A stretch of DNA of 34,387 nt from Azospirillum sp. (GCA_027483805.1 JAIXTS010000310.1:1-34387); one strand, 5' to 3'. Positions 8,027 through 15,080 are shown, counted from the stretch's first letter. A program made the numbers and translations. Notes: generated from the letters alone by a model not told the origin.

Positions 8027-8217
8027 CTATCCGTATGCACCCGCCGATTTCATCCTGCCTGTGCTACTCCGTGACGACGCAGGTGTCGATAGACAGCAGG
8101 GCATGCGGCTCATGCCGGCCGGTCGCGGGGTGCGGAAGGCGCCCGACGCTGCTAACGAACAATCAACGGTTTATGTTTAGCTTTCGGCCAGAATGTCTCC
8201 AGGATACATACGTTAGA

Positions 8218-9225
8218 ATGCGTTTTGTACGGTTCATCATTTTGTTGGCTTGCTGTTTTCTGGCCTCGCCCGCCCGGGCTGGCGCCGATTACGGGGTCAT
8301 TTACAGCGGGCAGAAGGATGACCGGGTGTTCAATTCGATGGTGGTGGCCGCCATCGCCCGGTTCGAAACAGAGAACCAGGTCAATTTTCGCCATCGGGTC
8401 ATCGTGACCCAGCAGGACAGCGCCGACGCCATTCGCGCCTTTGTCGAACGAGGCATCACCACGCTGGTCCTGGTCGGTTTTATCCATGAAAAGGCGGTAC
8501 GGGATCTGGCCCCCCTTTATCCGCATGCCCGCTTCACCCTTATCGACGGCAATGTGACGGGGCCTAATGTGCGGGCCATTCGTTTCCGGGAGCAGGAGGC
8601 CGGGTTCCTCGCGGGCATGGCAGCCGCGTTTGCCAGTCGCAGCGGACGGGTGGCCTTTATCGGGGCTGTTGCCACGCCACCGGTACAGCGCTTCGGCTGC
8701 GGCTTTGTGCAGGGCGTAAACCAAGCACGACCGATATCAGTGATCACCCGATACATGACCAATGACATGGACGGGTTCCGCGACCGGCGTCTGGCCCGGA
8801 CCGTGGCGGCGGACATGCTGGCCCAGGGCGCGGATGTGCTGTTTCCCGCCGCCGGTCTGGCCAGCCGTGATGCCCTTCTGGCGGCGGCCCAGGCCGGAAA
8901 GCTGGGCATCGGGGTTGACAGCGATCAGGAGGATGTGGCCCCCGGCCATATCGTTACCACCGCCGTCAAGCGTATCGATGTGGCCGTCACCACCGCCGTG
9001 CGCGATCTGATCGATGGCACCTGGACGGCCGGCAATGCCGAGATGGGCATTGCCGAAGGCGGGGTCGATTGGGTCCGCACCGGCGCCGACCGTTTTCTCA
9101 CCACCCAACAGATCGCCACGATCGAGAGCACAAAGGCCAGGATCACCGCCGGCCGTCTGAAGGTGGTCGCACACGATCCTGTGTGCGACCGGCCGGAGGT
9201 CAAACCCTATGCCAGTCTCCCGTGA
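8218..9225 (+). CDS. BMP/PnrA-family periplasmic binding protein
   Basis: A 335-residue protein with an N-terminal signal (MRFVRFIILLACCFLASPARA, cleavage expected after ARA) followed by a basic-membrane-protein (Med/PnrA-like) fold: YGVIYSGQKDDRVFNSM at the start of lobe 1, then EQEAGFLAGMAAAFASRSGRVAFIGA and GIGVDSDQED. The family binds nucleosides for ABC importers; here no ATPase or permease gene is adjacent. The first Cys (residue 12) follows LLA and could be a lipobox, but that signal would be very short. I chose the ATG at 8218 because the signal peptide begins there; a longer frame from 8035 would bury it. The ribosome site is weak (AGGA, 13 nt away). The gene splits the usual rluC-HAD-ATP12 neighbourhood. 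Confidence 0.82.
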   Translation: MRFVRFIILLACCFLASPARAGADYGVIYSGQKDDRVFNSMVVAAIARFETENQVNFRHRVIVTQQDSADAIRAFVERGITTLVLVGFIHEKAVRDLAPLYPHARFTLIDGNVTGPNVRAIRFREQEAGFLAGMAAAFASRSGRVAFIGAVATPPVQRFGCGFVQGVNQARPISVITRYMTNDMDGFRDRRLARTVAADMLAQGADVLFPAAGLASRDALLAAAQAGKLGIGVDSDQEDVAPGHIVTTAVKRIDVAVTTAVRDLIDGTWTAGNAEMGIAEGGVDWVRTGADRFLTTQQIATIESTKARITAGRLKVVAHDPVCDRPEVKPYASLP

Positions 9226-9263
9226 TCCGGACCGATCAAGCGGTCAGATCGCTCGGCGAAGGA

Positions 9264-9320
9264 GGGGCGCATCCACGCCCTTGGCTACGCGGCACGTACC
9301 GCGCGGCGGCAGTCGGCGCC
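9264..9320 (+). repeat. Structured intergenic repeat, copy 2
   Basis: Begins GGGGCGCATCCACGCCC and ends GGCAGTCGGCGCC. Three successive hairpins can form: GGGCG/CGCCC (9265-9269 with 9276-9280), CGCGG/CCGCG (9288-9292 with 9299-9303), and GGCGGC/GGCGCC (9305-9310 with 9315-9320, one mismatch) with loop AGTC. The 31-nt palindrome follows immediately. Confidence 0.6.
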
Positions 9321-9351
9321 GTACCATCAGTCAAAAATCTTGGCCGATGGT
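9321..9351 (-). repeat. 31-nt palindromic element, copy A (3' of rluC)
   Basis: On the minus strand it starts 1 nt after the rluC stop and reads TACCATCGGCCAAG...CTGATGGTA, an imperfect stem-loop with a 3-nt loop. It matches the plus strand of the element at 30929-30959 at 28 of 31 positions. It is probably a terminator-like hairpin that is also a dispersed repeat. Confidence 0.65.
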
Positions 9352-9352
9352 A

Positions 9353-10384
9353 TCAGTCCAGAGCGGCGAACGGGTCTTCCTTCAGATTGGCGCTAAACCC
9401 GAAATAGTCCCAGGCTGACCGCATATGATCGGGCAGCGGGGCCGTCACATCGATGGAGCCGCCGCGCGGATGCGGGATGATGATGCGGCGTGCATGCAGA
9501 TGCAGCTGCCGCTTCATATCGGCCCCGTCGATGAAGGCCGCCTGCCCGGCATATTTGCCATCCCCCAGGATCGGCGTGCCGATGGCATCCATATGGACGC
9601 GCAATTGATGGGTGCGGCCCGTGCGCGGCCACAGGGCCACAAAGGCCGCCTTGCGGTGGGCATGTTCCAGAACAGTGTAATAGGATTGCGCGCGCTGGCC
9701 GTTGCGCTCATCGACCATCATGCGCTCACCGCCGGCCGCCATCTCCTTGCCGATCGACAGATCGATGCGGCCCTGATGCGGTTCCGGCACGCCCACCGTG
9801 ATCGCCCAATAGATCTTGCGGGCGTCCCGACCCCGGAAACTCTCCGCCAGACGCGTGGCGGCAAAGGCGTTGCGGGCCAGGACCAGACAGCCGCTGGTAT
9901 CTTTGTCCAGACGGTGGACCAGCTTGGGCCGGCCGGCCGCGTCGAATTTCAGCAGGTCCAGCATGGCGTCCAGATGCTTGGCCTGACCGGTACCGCCCTG
10001 GACGGCCATGCCCGCCGGCTTGTCCAGCACGATGACATCGGCGTCGCGATACAGCACACAGGCGCGCAGCGCCGCCACTTCCTTGTCGCTGAACAGCGGC
10101 TTGGCAGCCTTTACGGCCCCCTGCCCTTCCGCCGGCGCCGGGGCCGCGTCGGGAAGCGGCGGGATGCGGACCGACTGGCCGGCCATCAGACGGGTATTGG
10201 CGTCAGCGCGCTTGCCATCCACCCGCACCTGGCCGGTGCGCAGCAGCTTTTGCAGCACGCCATGGCCCACCTGCGGGTAATGCCGCTTGAACCAGCGGTC
10301 CAGGCGCACATCCCCCTCATCCTCGGCCACCAGTTTTGTCTCTACGATCTTTGCGGGACCGCGCGCTTCACCGGCATCGCTCAT
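9353..10384 (-). CDS. rluC: RluC/RluD-family 23S rRNA pseudouridine synthase
   Basis: A 343-residue two-domain enzyme that isomerises uridines in large-subunit rRNA. An S4 RNA-binding domain (about residues 20-75, VRLDRWFKRHYPQVGHGVLQ) precedes the catalytic domain, whose HRLDKDTSG motif contains the essential Asp; GRTHQLRVHM and ILGDGKYAG are further family blocks. I chose the ATG at 10384, which overlaps the crcB stop as ATGA, instead of the much longer upstream frame, because the upstream part is only the shadow of crcB. It is the last gene of a three-gene coupled operon and is followed at once by the 31-nt palindrome. RluC versus RluD specificity is not certain. Confidence 0.92.
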   Translation of the reverse strand: MSDAGEARGPAKIVETKLVAEDEGDVRLDRWFKRHYPQVGHGVLQKLLRTGQVRVDGKRADANTRLMAGQSVRIPPLPDAAPAPAEGQGAVKAAKPLFSDKEVAALRACVLYRDADVIVLDKPAGMAVQGGTGQAKHLDAMLDLLKFDAAGRPKLVHRLDKDTSGCLVLARNAFAATRLAESFRGRDARKIYWAITVGVPEPHQGRIDLSIGKEMAAGGERMMVDERNGQRAQSYYTVLEHAHRKAAFVALWPRTGRTHQLRVHMDAIGTPILGDGKYAGQAAFIDGADMKRQLHLHARRIIIPHPRGGSIDVTAPLPDHMRSAWDYFGFSANLKEDPFAALD

Positions 10385-10761
10385 GCCGTCACCATCCGTA
10401 CCAGATAAAGCCCGGCGAACAATCCGCCGATGCCGATAACCAAGGACGACAGCACATAGGCCGCCGCCAGACCCAGATCCCCCCGTTCCAGCATGGACAC
10501 CACATCCAGGGAAAAGCTGGAAAAGGTCGTGAACCCGCCCAGGATGCCCACCGTCAGAAAGGCGCGAACCTCCGCCGATGGCGACCAGGCCTGGGCCATC
10601 AGCCCGACCAGCACTCCCATGACGAAGGAACCGACGATATTCACCGTCAGCGTCGCCCAGGGAAAGCCCGCGCCGAACAGCCGACCGAACCACAGACCTG
10701 TCAGATACCGCGCCACGGAGCCGAACGCACCACCGATTGCGACATAGAACACCATCTTCAT
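10381..10761 (-). CDS. crcB: Fluoride channel CrcB/Fluc
   Basis: A 126-residue four-helix membrane protein that exports fluoride as a dual-topology dimer. Family marks are GGAFGSVARY (residues 10-19), the central Asn in TVNIVGSFVMG, and GILGGFTTFSSFS, which carries the Phe-box and the central Na+-binding region. It overlaps the upstream hypothetical gene and the downstream rluC by ATGA at both ends, so all three are translationally coupled. No fluoride riboswitch is evident, and as an internal gene it has no leader of its own. Confidence 0.95.
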   Translation of the reverse strand: MKMVFYVAIGGAFGSVARYLTGLWFGRLFGAGFPWATLTVNIVGSFVMGVLVGLMAQAWSPSAEVRAFLTVGILGGFTTFSSFSLDVVSMLERGDLGLAAAYVLSSLVIGIGGLFAGLYLVRMVTA

Positions 10762-11636
10762 GCGCCGACCCCGAATATCCAGCCCTCCCGCCGGGCAATG
10801 TCGGGCCTCAACCCGGCCGGATTCCAGGCCGATGGCTTGCCCGCCAGCCGCGACAGCCCGGCCGCCGTGATGATGGCATCCCCGATGTGATCGTCAAACT
10901 GTTCCGGCAGTGCCGGCGACAGGGTACAGTCGAAATGCGCCACCGCCACCTCCATGACCGACCGCCCGGTGATCTTGGCGACACCGCCCAGCGCCTGTTT
11001 GCGAAACAGGGTCGGGTAGATTTCCATCACCACGCTTTGCCCCGGCCCTGGCTGTTCGGCGGGCCATACCGCCAGCTTCTCGCCCGCCATGGCGCGCAGG
11101 CGTTTCAAGGTGCGCATGCCGGCAAGCGATGCCTTGCCCACCTGCTTGGCCGCCGCCGCCAGCTTGAACAGCGATACCGGCGTACCGGCTCCCGTCTCTG
11201 CCGCTACCAGTTCCACCCGCCGCCGCTTGGTGGATCCATCGCCCCAATGGGCCGGTGTGGGACCGTTGATCCAGAAACTGGGGAACAGGCGCGGGTCCTG
11301 CACGGCGGCACCAGCAAAATCATCCTCCCCGCCGGCGCTGGCCTGATCGATCAGGTCCCAAAGGGCGAACATGTCGGTGACATCCGGGACCCGCCCATCC
11401 AGATAGCCCACACCGTCGACCCAGGGCATGGCGAATCCGAAATCGAACCCCGCCAGGATGCGGCGGCCCGACGCGATCTCGGCGGCGATCCAGTCCGCCA
11501 CCGCCTGCCGGCGCCAATAGCGATCAGGTGGCCAGATCGGGCTGACATGGCCATCCTGGTCACAGGCGGCCACGGCCACGGCGCGGGCCGGCTGCGCCCC
11601 GGTCCAGTCGATGCCCACGAAAAGATCGAATTCCAT
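10758..11636 (-). CDS. Conserved hypothetical protein, DUF429-like RNase H fold
   Basis: A 292-residue protein beginning MEFDLFVGIDWTGA. The pattern of a hydrophobic strand ending in GIDW and then, after about 45 residues, ILAGFDFGFAMPW is what the RNase H-like/actin-like DUF429 proteins show; the Asp residues could bind a metal. The C-terminal part ends DHIGDAIITAAGLSRLA...EGWIFGV, also typical of DUF429 (an acidic residue in a final helix). The biochemical role is unknown. The start at 11636 follows a GGGGCGGGG tract; longer starts at 11669 or 11684 are possible. The 3' end overlaps crcB by ATGA. Confidence 0.65.
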   Translation of the reverse strand: MEFDLFVGIDWTGAQPARAVAVAACDQDGHVSPIWPPDRYWRRQAVADWIAAEIASGRRILAGFDFGFAMPWVDGVGYLDGRVPDVTDMFALWDLIDQASAGGEDDFAGAAVQDPRLFPSFWINGPTPAHWGDGSTKRRRVELVAAETGAGTPVSLFKLAAAAKQVGKASLAGMRTLKRLRAMAGEKLAVWPAEQPGPGQSVVMEIYPTLFRKQALGGVAKITGRSVMEVAVAHFDCTLSPALPEQFDDHIGDAIITAAGLSRLAGKPSAWNPAGLRPDIARREGWIFGVGA

Positions 11637-11704
11637 CCCCGCCCCGCATTGCCAACCATCCCGCCGCATCGCATCATCGCGCACGGATCAACAGGAGAGT
11701 ATCC

Positions 11705-12181
11705 ATGACCAGCATCTATGACTTCCGCGCCAAGACACTGGACGGCAAGGATGTGTCACTGGGCGACTGGCGCGGCAAGGTCATGCTGATCGTCAACACC
11801 GCCTCGAAATGCGGCTTCACCTATCAATACCAGGGGCTGGAGGCGCTGCACCGCGATTATGCGGCGCGCGGGCTTGTGGTCCTGGGCTTCCCCTGCAACC
11901 AGTTCGGCCATCAGGAACCGGGCGACGCGGCGGAAATCGCCAATTTCTGCTCACTCACCTATGACGTCACCTTCCCGATGTTCGCCAAGATCGACGTGAA
12001 TGGGGACAATGCCCATCCGCTCTATACATGGCTGAAGACACAGAAGCGCGGGATCCTGATCAGCCGCATCAAATGGAACTTCACCAAGTTCCTGGTGGAT
12101 CGGTCCGGCAAGGTGGTCGCCCGCTTCGGCCCGACCACAAAGCCCGATGCGCTGCGGGCTGCGATTGAGGGATTGCTTTAA
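11705..12181 (+). CDS. Glutathione peroxidase-family (thioredoxin-dependent type) peroxidase
   Basis: A 158-residue thiol peroxidase that reduces hydrogen and lipid peroxides in the cytoplasm. The active-site block NTASKCGFTYQYQGLE contains the peroxidatic Cys36; GFPCNQFGHQEPG holds the conserved Gln of the catalytic tetrad and WNFTKFLVD the Trp and Asn. An additional Cys82 in EIANFCSLTYDVTFP sits where thioredoxin-dependent members carry the resolving Cys, so thioredoxin is the more likely reductant. AGGAG lies just before the ATG. It is divergent from the DUF429-like operon and ends 8 nt before a perfect 16-bp hairpin. Confidence 0.93.
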   Translation: MTSIYDFRAKTLDGKDVSLGDWRGKVMLIVNTASKCGFTYQYQGLEALHRDYAARGLVVLGFPCNQFGHQEPGDAAEIANFCSLTYDVTFPMFAKIDVNGDNAHPLYTWLKTQKRGILISRIKWNFTKFLVDRSGKVVARFGPTTKPDALRAAIEGLL

Positions 12182-12189
12182 CACCAGCA

Positions 12190-12224
12190 GCACGAAATCC
12201 TGAGCGATGCTCAGGATTTCGTGC
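12190..12224 (+). terminator. Perfect 16-bp triloop hairpin after the peroxidase gene
   Basis: GCACGAAATCCTGAGC and its exact complement enclose the triloop GAT, 8 nt after the stop. No T-run follows. It belongs to the same long-stem, 3-nt-loop class as 6537-6571 and sits next to structured repeat copy 3. Confidence 0.7.
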
Positions 12225-12236
12225 CCTTCAGTCGCC

Positions 12237-12300
12237 GGGCGGCCGCATCTGCGCCCTTTGGGCTGTTCGCACCCCTTGGCGGGGGCAGGCAGTCGGCGGT
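12237..12300 (+). repeat. Structured intergenic repeat, copy 3
   Basis: Contains GGCCGCATCTGCGCCCTT and ends GGCAGTCGGCGG. Stems: GGGCG/CGCCC (12237-12241 with 12252-12256) and CCCC/GGGG (12272-12275 with 12281-12284). The final stem around CAGTC is weakened compared with the other copies. It lies between the peroxidase hairpin and the 3' end of the convergent exported-protein gene. Confidence 0.55.
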
Positions 12301-12302
12301 GT

Positions 12303-13070
12303 TCAATTCGGAACGGCCATCCGCCTGGTCAACGCCGCCGCCACGTCATCCCAGCCCTGGTGGATCGCCGACACGTGAAGAAAGGGACCAATCAGGCCAT
12401 AGTTAACCAACGGATCCGTATGGAATAGCGGAGCGCCCGCATTGACCAGGGCAAGGATCATTTCCCGTTGGCCCCGGGCGTCAGCAAGCAGCAATCTTGC
12501 AGCGCCATCATCATTATTCATGGGCCCGTTGCGGCGAACATGATCGGCGACCATGCCGGGATTCCCATGGGTCCAGCGGTGGGTAGAGGCCGCCTGATCA
12601 ATCATTCTCATCAGGTCTCTGACCGCGGGCGGCATGCCATGGCGCTCACCATCATCATCCAGGACACTCTTGTACCGGAGCCCAACCCGGATCGTCAGGC
12701 GATTGATATCCTGATCGGTGACCATGCCGGGCGGCGGGCGCTGATAGACGTCCCCAAGTTCGAAAAAATTCACCCGGTCAAACGCGGCCAGGAGCTGAAC
12801 CACATTTACCTGTGGGATACGACTTTCATGGCGACCCGGGAACATGACCGCAAACATCAGAACGTCAGAACCCAACAGGGCCTTATCGCCGCCGTGCGCC
12901 GTGCCGGTATCAAACACGACGCGGCCATCACCATGGATTGTAATGGTGTAGCGCGGCCCGCCCCAGCCTTGATGCATACGCTGCAGCTTTATCTCAATAT
13001 CATCGGACGTGGCCGCGCCGGCGGGCGTGATCCAGAAGAGCAGCAGCAGGAACAGTATCACCTTCTGCAA
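12303..13070 (-). CDS. Exported protein with DUF6438-like domain
   Basis: A 255-residue protein with a clear Sec signal (MQKVILFLLLLFWITPAGA, cleavage near residue 19). Residues 25-115 look like DUF6438: IEIKLQRMHQGWGGPRYTIT, a short GDGRVVF strand, then LLAAFDRVNFFELGDVY. The remainder (about 150-255) contains LLLADARGQREMILALVNAG...VSAIHQGWDDVAAAL, helical pairs resembling degenerate ankyrin repeats, a pairing I recall for this domain. Probably periplasmic; function unknown. It lies just downstream of the dGTPase gene on the same strand, but the 75-nt gap holds a hairpin that may separate their transcription. Confidence 0.7.
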   Translation of the reverse strand: MQKVILFLLLLFWITPAGAATSDDIEIKLQRMHQGWGGPRYTITIHGDGRVVFDTGTAHGGDKALLGSDVLMFAVMFPGRHESRIPQVNVVQLLAAFDRVNFFELGDVYQRPPPGMVTDQDINRLTIRVGLRYKSVLDDDGERHGMPPAVRDLMRMIDQAASTHRWTHGNPGMVADHVRRNGPMNNDDGAARLLLADARGQREMILALVNAGAPLFHTDPLVNYGLIGPFLHVSAIHQGWDDVAAALTRRMAVPN

Positions 13071-13117
13071 GACCGCCTCCCCCCATCCGACCCAACAGCT
13101 GTCTGGATAGCGGGGAA

Positions 13118-13149
13118 GTGAGGCAAAATCAGGACAAGCGGTGCCTCAC
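13118..13149 (-). terminator. Hairpin at the 3' end of the dGTPase gene
   Basis: On the minus strand GTGAGGCA and TGCCTCAC pair with 8-bp arms across a 16-nt loop; the 5' arm overlaps the stop codon of the dGTPase gene. The stem can extend through flanking GGGG/CCCC with an internal bulge. Confidence 0.4.
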
Positions 13150-14468
13150 CCCGCGATCAACTGCGCCTGCCTTATCGCAAATCGGTCGGTCATGCCGGCG
13201 ACATAGTCCATCAGGGCCCGCGTCCAGCCGGCCCGGTCATAGGGGACCTGCCGAATACCCGGCACGGTTTCCAGCAGCGAGGCGAATCGGCGGGACAGAT
13301 CAGCCCCCGGCCCCGCCTTTTCCCGTGCCAGCAGCGCCTCGCCATAGGCGTCCAGCAGGGTGGTCACGGTGCGGGCGGCGATGATGTCGGTCTCGCAGCG
13401 CTGCTGCCCGCGATAGATCTGGGTATAGGAGATGTCGGAAATATCCTTCAGCGCGTCCGTCCGCTCGATCATCTTCAGCAGCGGCCCCACCGGCTTGCCC
13501 TCCATGATGTCGGGCAGCTTGTCCAGGAAGGCCGCCGCCGCGTCGGTGACCAGCCGGTCGATGGCGCGGGCACGCAGATAGATCAGGCGGCGATCCTCAT
13601 CCTCGATTCCTTCATATTCCGCCCGATCCCAGTCGATCAGCGGTTCCAGCAGTTCCTCTGCCTCCACAAAGGACAGCATGCGCATCTTCACCGCATCCTC
13701 GATATCGACGACGGAGTAACAGGCATCATCCGCCGCCTCCACCAGATAGGCCAGCGGATGCCGGCACCAGGCGTCGCGGCCCGTGGGCACCAGACCCAGT
13801 TCGCCCGCCACCTCGGCCATCAGTTCCGTCTCGCTGCCCAGGAAGCCGTATTTGCGCTTATGCGGCCGTTCCTCCCCTGCGAAGGCGGGGGCCGACCAGG
13901 GATACTTGCCATAGGTGCCCAGCGTGGCCGCCGTCAGTTGCAGTCCGCCCTGCGCGCGCCAGCCCTGAAGGCGGGTCAGCACGCGGAAGCCCTGGGCATT
14001 GCCCTCAAAATTCGACAGTTCGGCCGCCTGCTGCCCATCCACGCCGGACAGGATGTCGCGGCCCAGCGCCGTACCAGCGAACCAGTCGGAAATCACATCC
14101 TCGCCCGTATGGGCAAAGCAGGGCGTGCCCAGATCATGGGCCAGGGCGCCGGCCGCCACCACATCGCCGATATCGGCGGCACTGGCCGGCACGGCATCCT
14201 GTCCGTAGCGCCGGATGATCTCCGCCCCCGCCCAGCTGCCCAGCGACCGGCCGACGCGGGCCGCCTCCATCGAATGGGTCAGGCGGGATCGCACATAATC
14301 CGAACCGCCGATGCCATGCACCTGCTGCTTGTCCGACAGGCGCCGGAAGCTGGTGGAAAAGGTGATCCGGTCGATATCGATCTCATAGGCACTGCGATAA
14401 GGCAGTTCCGGGGCCAATCCGTCCTTCGCCAGACGCTTGCGGGACAAGAGGGACTGCCAACGCATCAT
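13146..14468 (-). CDS. dgt: Deoxyguanosinetriphosphate triphosphohydrolase (dGTPase-like HD protein)
   Basis: A 440-residue HD-domain phosphohydrolase that splits dNTPs (dGTP in the type enzyme) into nucleoside and tripolyphosphate. Metal-binding residues are visible: His65 in RSRLTHSMEAARVGRS, the HD pair His111-Asp112 in GALAHDLGTPCFAHTGE, and a downstream Asp in YLVEAADDACYSVVDIEDA. N-terminal RSAYEIDIDRITFSTSFRRLSDKQQV is family-typical. The ATG at 14468 is preferred to the upstream start at 14492 because GGAG lies 8 nt before it. It is divergent from erpA. Substrate preference among dNTPs cannot be told. Confidence 0.93.
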   Translation of the reverse strand: MMRWQSLLSRKRLAKDGLAPELPYRSAYEIDIDRITFSTSFRRLSDKQQVHGIGGSDYVRSRLTHSMEAARVGRSLGSWAGAEIIRRYGQDAVPASAADIGDVVAAGALAHDLGTPCFAHTGEDVISDWFAGTALGRDILSGVDGQQAAELSNFEGNAQGFRVLTRLQGWRAQGGLQLTAATLGTYGKYPWSAPAFAGEERPHKRKYGFLGSETELMAEVAGELGLVPTGRDAWCRHPLAYLVEAADDACYSVVDIEDAVKMRMLSFVEAEELLEPLIDWDRAEYEGIEDEDRRLIYLRARAIDRLVTDAAAAFLDKLPDIMEGKPVGPLLKMIERTDALKDISDISYTQIYRGQQRCETDIIAARTVTTLLDAYGEALLAREKAGPGADLSRRFASLLETVPGIRQVPYDRAGWTRALMDYVAGMTDRFAIRQAQLIAG

Positions 14469-14500
14469 CGCGGTATCTCCAGCGCATGCCATGCCCGCCT

Positions 14501-14529
14501 TTGACGGACACGCCTTCGCCGCTTACATA
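14501..14529 (+). promoter_or_regulatory. Sigma-70-like promoter for erpA
   Basis: TTGACG (14501-14506), a 17-nt spacer, then TACATA (14524-14529), placed 45 nt before the erpA ATG. The -35 is a near-consensus match and the -10 is fair. Confidence 0.55.
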
Positions 14530-14540
14530 GGGTGTAAGCG
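14520..14540. promoter_or_regulatory. Inverted repeat overlapping the erpA -10
   Basis: CGCTTACA and TGTAAGCG are exact complements separated by TAGGG. The left arm contains the proposed -10, so a dimeric repressor bound here would block erpA transcription and might also affect the divergent dGTPase gene. The regulator is unknown. Confidence 0.55.
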
Positions 14541-14573
14541 TTTGTCCAGTCGTTAGCAGACAGGAAGCAATCA

Positions 14574-14954
14574 ATGACCATCACATCGGCCCATACAGGC
14601 GACACCGCCACCCCGCCGCCCGCAGCCAGGGCCATGACCCTGTCCGACAGTGCCGCCCGCCGCATCGCGAAGCTGGCGGCCCTTGAAGGCAATCCCGACC
14701 AGATGTTGCGCCTGACGGTGTCGGGTGGCGGCTGCTCCGGCTTTCAGTACGGGTTCTCCTTCGACACGGTCACCAATGACGATGATCATGTCTTCGCCAA
14801 GGATACGGCGAAGCTGGTCGTGGACGATGTCTCCCTCGACCTGCTGGCAGGCGCCGAGCTGGATTTCGCGGAAGACCTGATGGGCAGCTATTTCAAGGTC
14901 GTTAACCCCAATGCCGCCTCCTCCTGCGGCTGCGGTACGTCGTTTTCGGTTTAG
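14574..14954 (+). CDS. erpA: A-type iron-sulfur cluster insertion protein ErpA
   Basis: A 126-residue A-type carrier that delivers Fe-S clusters to apo-proteins. The three ligand cysteines are Cys54 in SGGGCSGFQYGF and Cys118/Cys120 in SSCGCGTSF, in the family's CXnCXC arrangement. The first 20 residues are poorly conserved and the recognisable domain begins MTLSDSAARRI, so a start at residue 21 is conceivable; the ATG at 14574 is kept because AGGAAG lies 6 nt upstream. No isc/suf genes are adjacent; erpA beside dgt and xth is a common alphaproteobacterial arrangement. An inverted repeat overlaps its -10. Confidence 0.94.
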   Translation: MTITSAHTGDTATPPPAARAMTLSDSAARRIAKLAALEGNPDQMLRLTVSGGGCSGFQYGFSFDTVTNDDDHVFAKDTAKLVVDDVSLDLLAGAELDFAEDLMGSYFKVVNPNAASSCGCGTSFSV

Positions 14955-14970
14955 TCCCCCAGGCGCCGGG

Positions 14971-15028
14971 CGCCGCCATCCGGCGGCTTGGCTCACGCCG
15001 CATGTGCGGCGGGCCGCCAGTCGGCGGC
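14971..15028 (+). repeat. Structured intergenic repeat, copy 4
   Basis: The best-formed copy, with three perfect hairpins in a row: GCCGCC/GGCGGC with loop ATCC (14972-14977, 14982-14987), CGCCGC/GCGGCG with loop ATGT (14996-15001, 15006-15011), and GCCGCC/GGCGGC with loop AGTC (15013-15018, 15023-15028). It lies between erpA and xthA. Confidence 0.65.
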
Positions 15029-15032
15029 ATTC

Positions 15033-15054
15033 GCCGGGCATCAACCTGCCCGGC
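15033..15054 (+). terminator. Hairpin between erpA and xthA
   Basis: GCCGGGCA and TGCCCGGC form perfect 8-bp arms around TCAACC, directly after repeat copy 4 and 27 nt before the xthA start. No T-run follows. Confidence 0.45.
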
Positions 15055-15080
15055 AGCTCAACGGATAAGGCAGCATCATC

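Noticed and set aside
8035-8217. Upstream extension of the BMP gene (61 codons)
   Set aside because: It would place the signal peptide internally; Cys/Arg/Ser-rich and without similarity.
10385-10798. N-terminal extension of rluC by about 138 codons
   Set aside because: The extension is the alternate frame of crcB, Gly/Arg rich and without similarity. The ATGA overlap at 10381-10384 and the S4 domain position support the shorter start.
12221-12406. Small plus-strand frame over structured repeat copy 3
   Set aside because: All four repeat copies give a similar Ala/Gly/Arg-rich string ending in RQS when translated, which at first suggests a peptide family. But there are no shared start codons or ribosome sites, spacing varies in length, and stems rather than codons are conserved.
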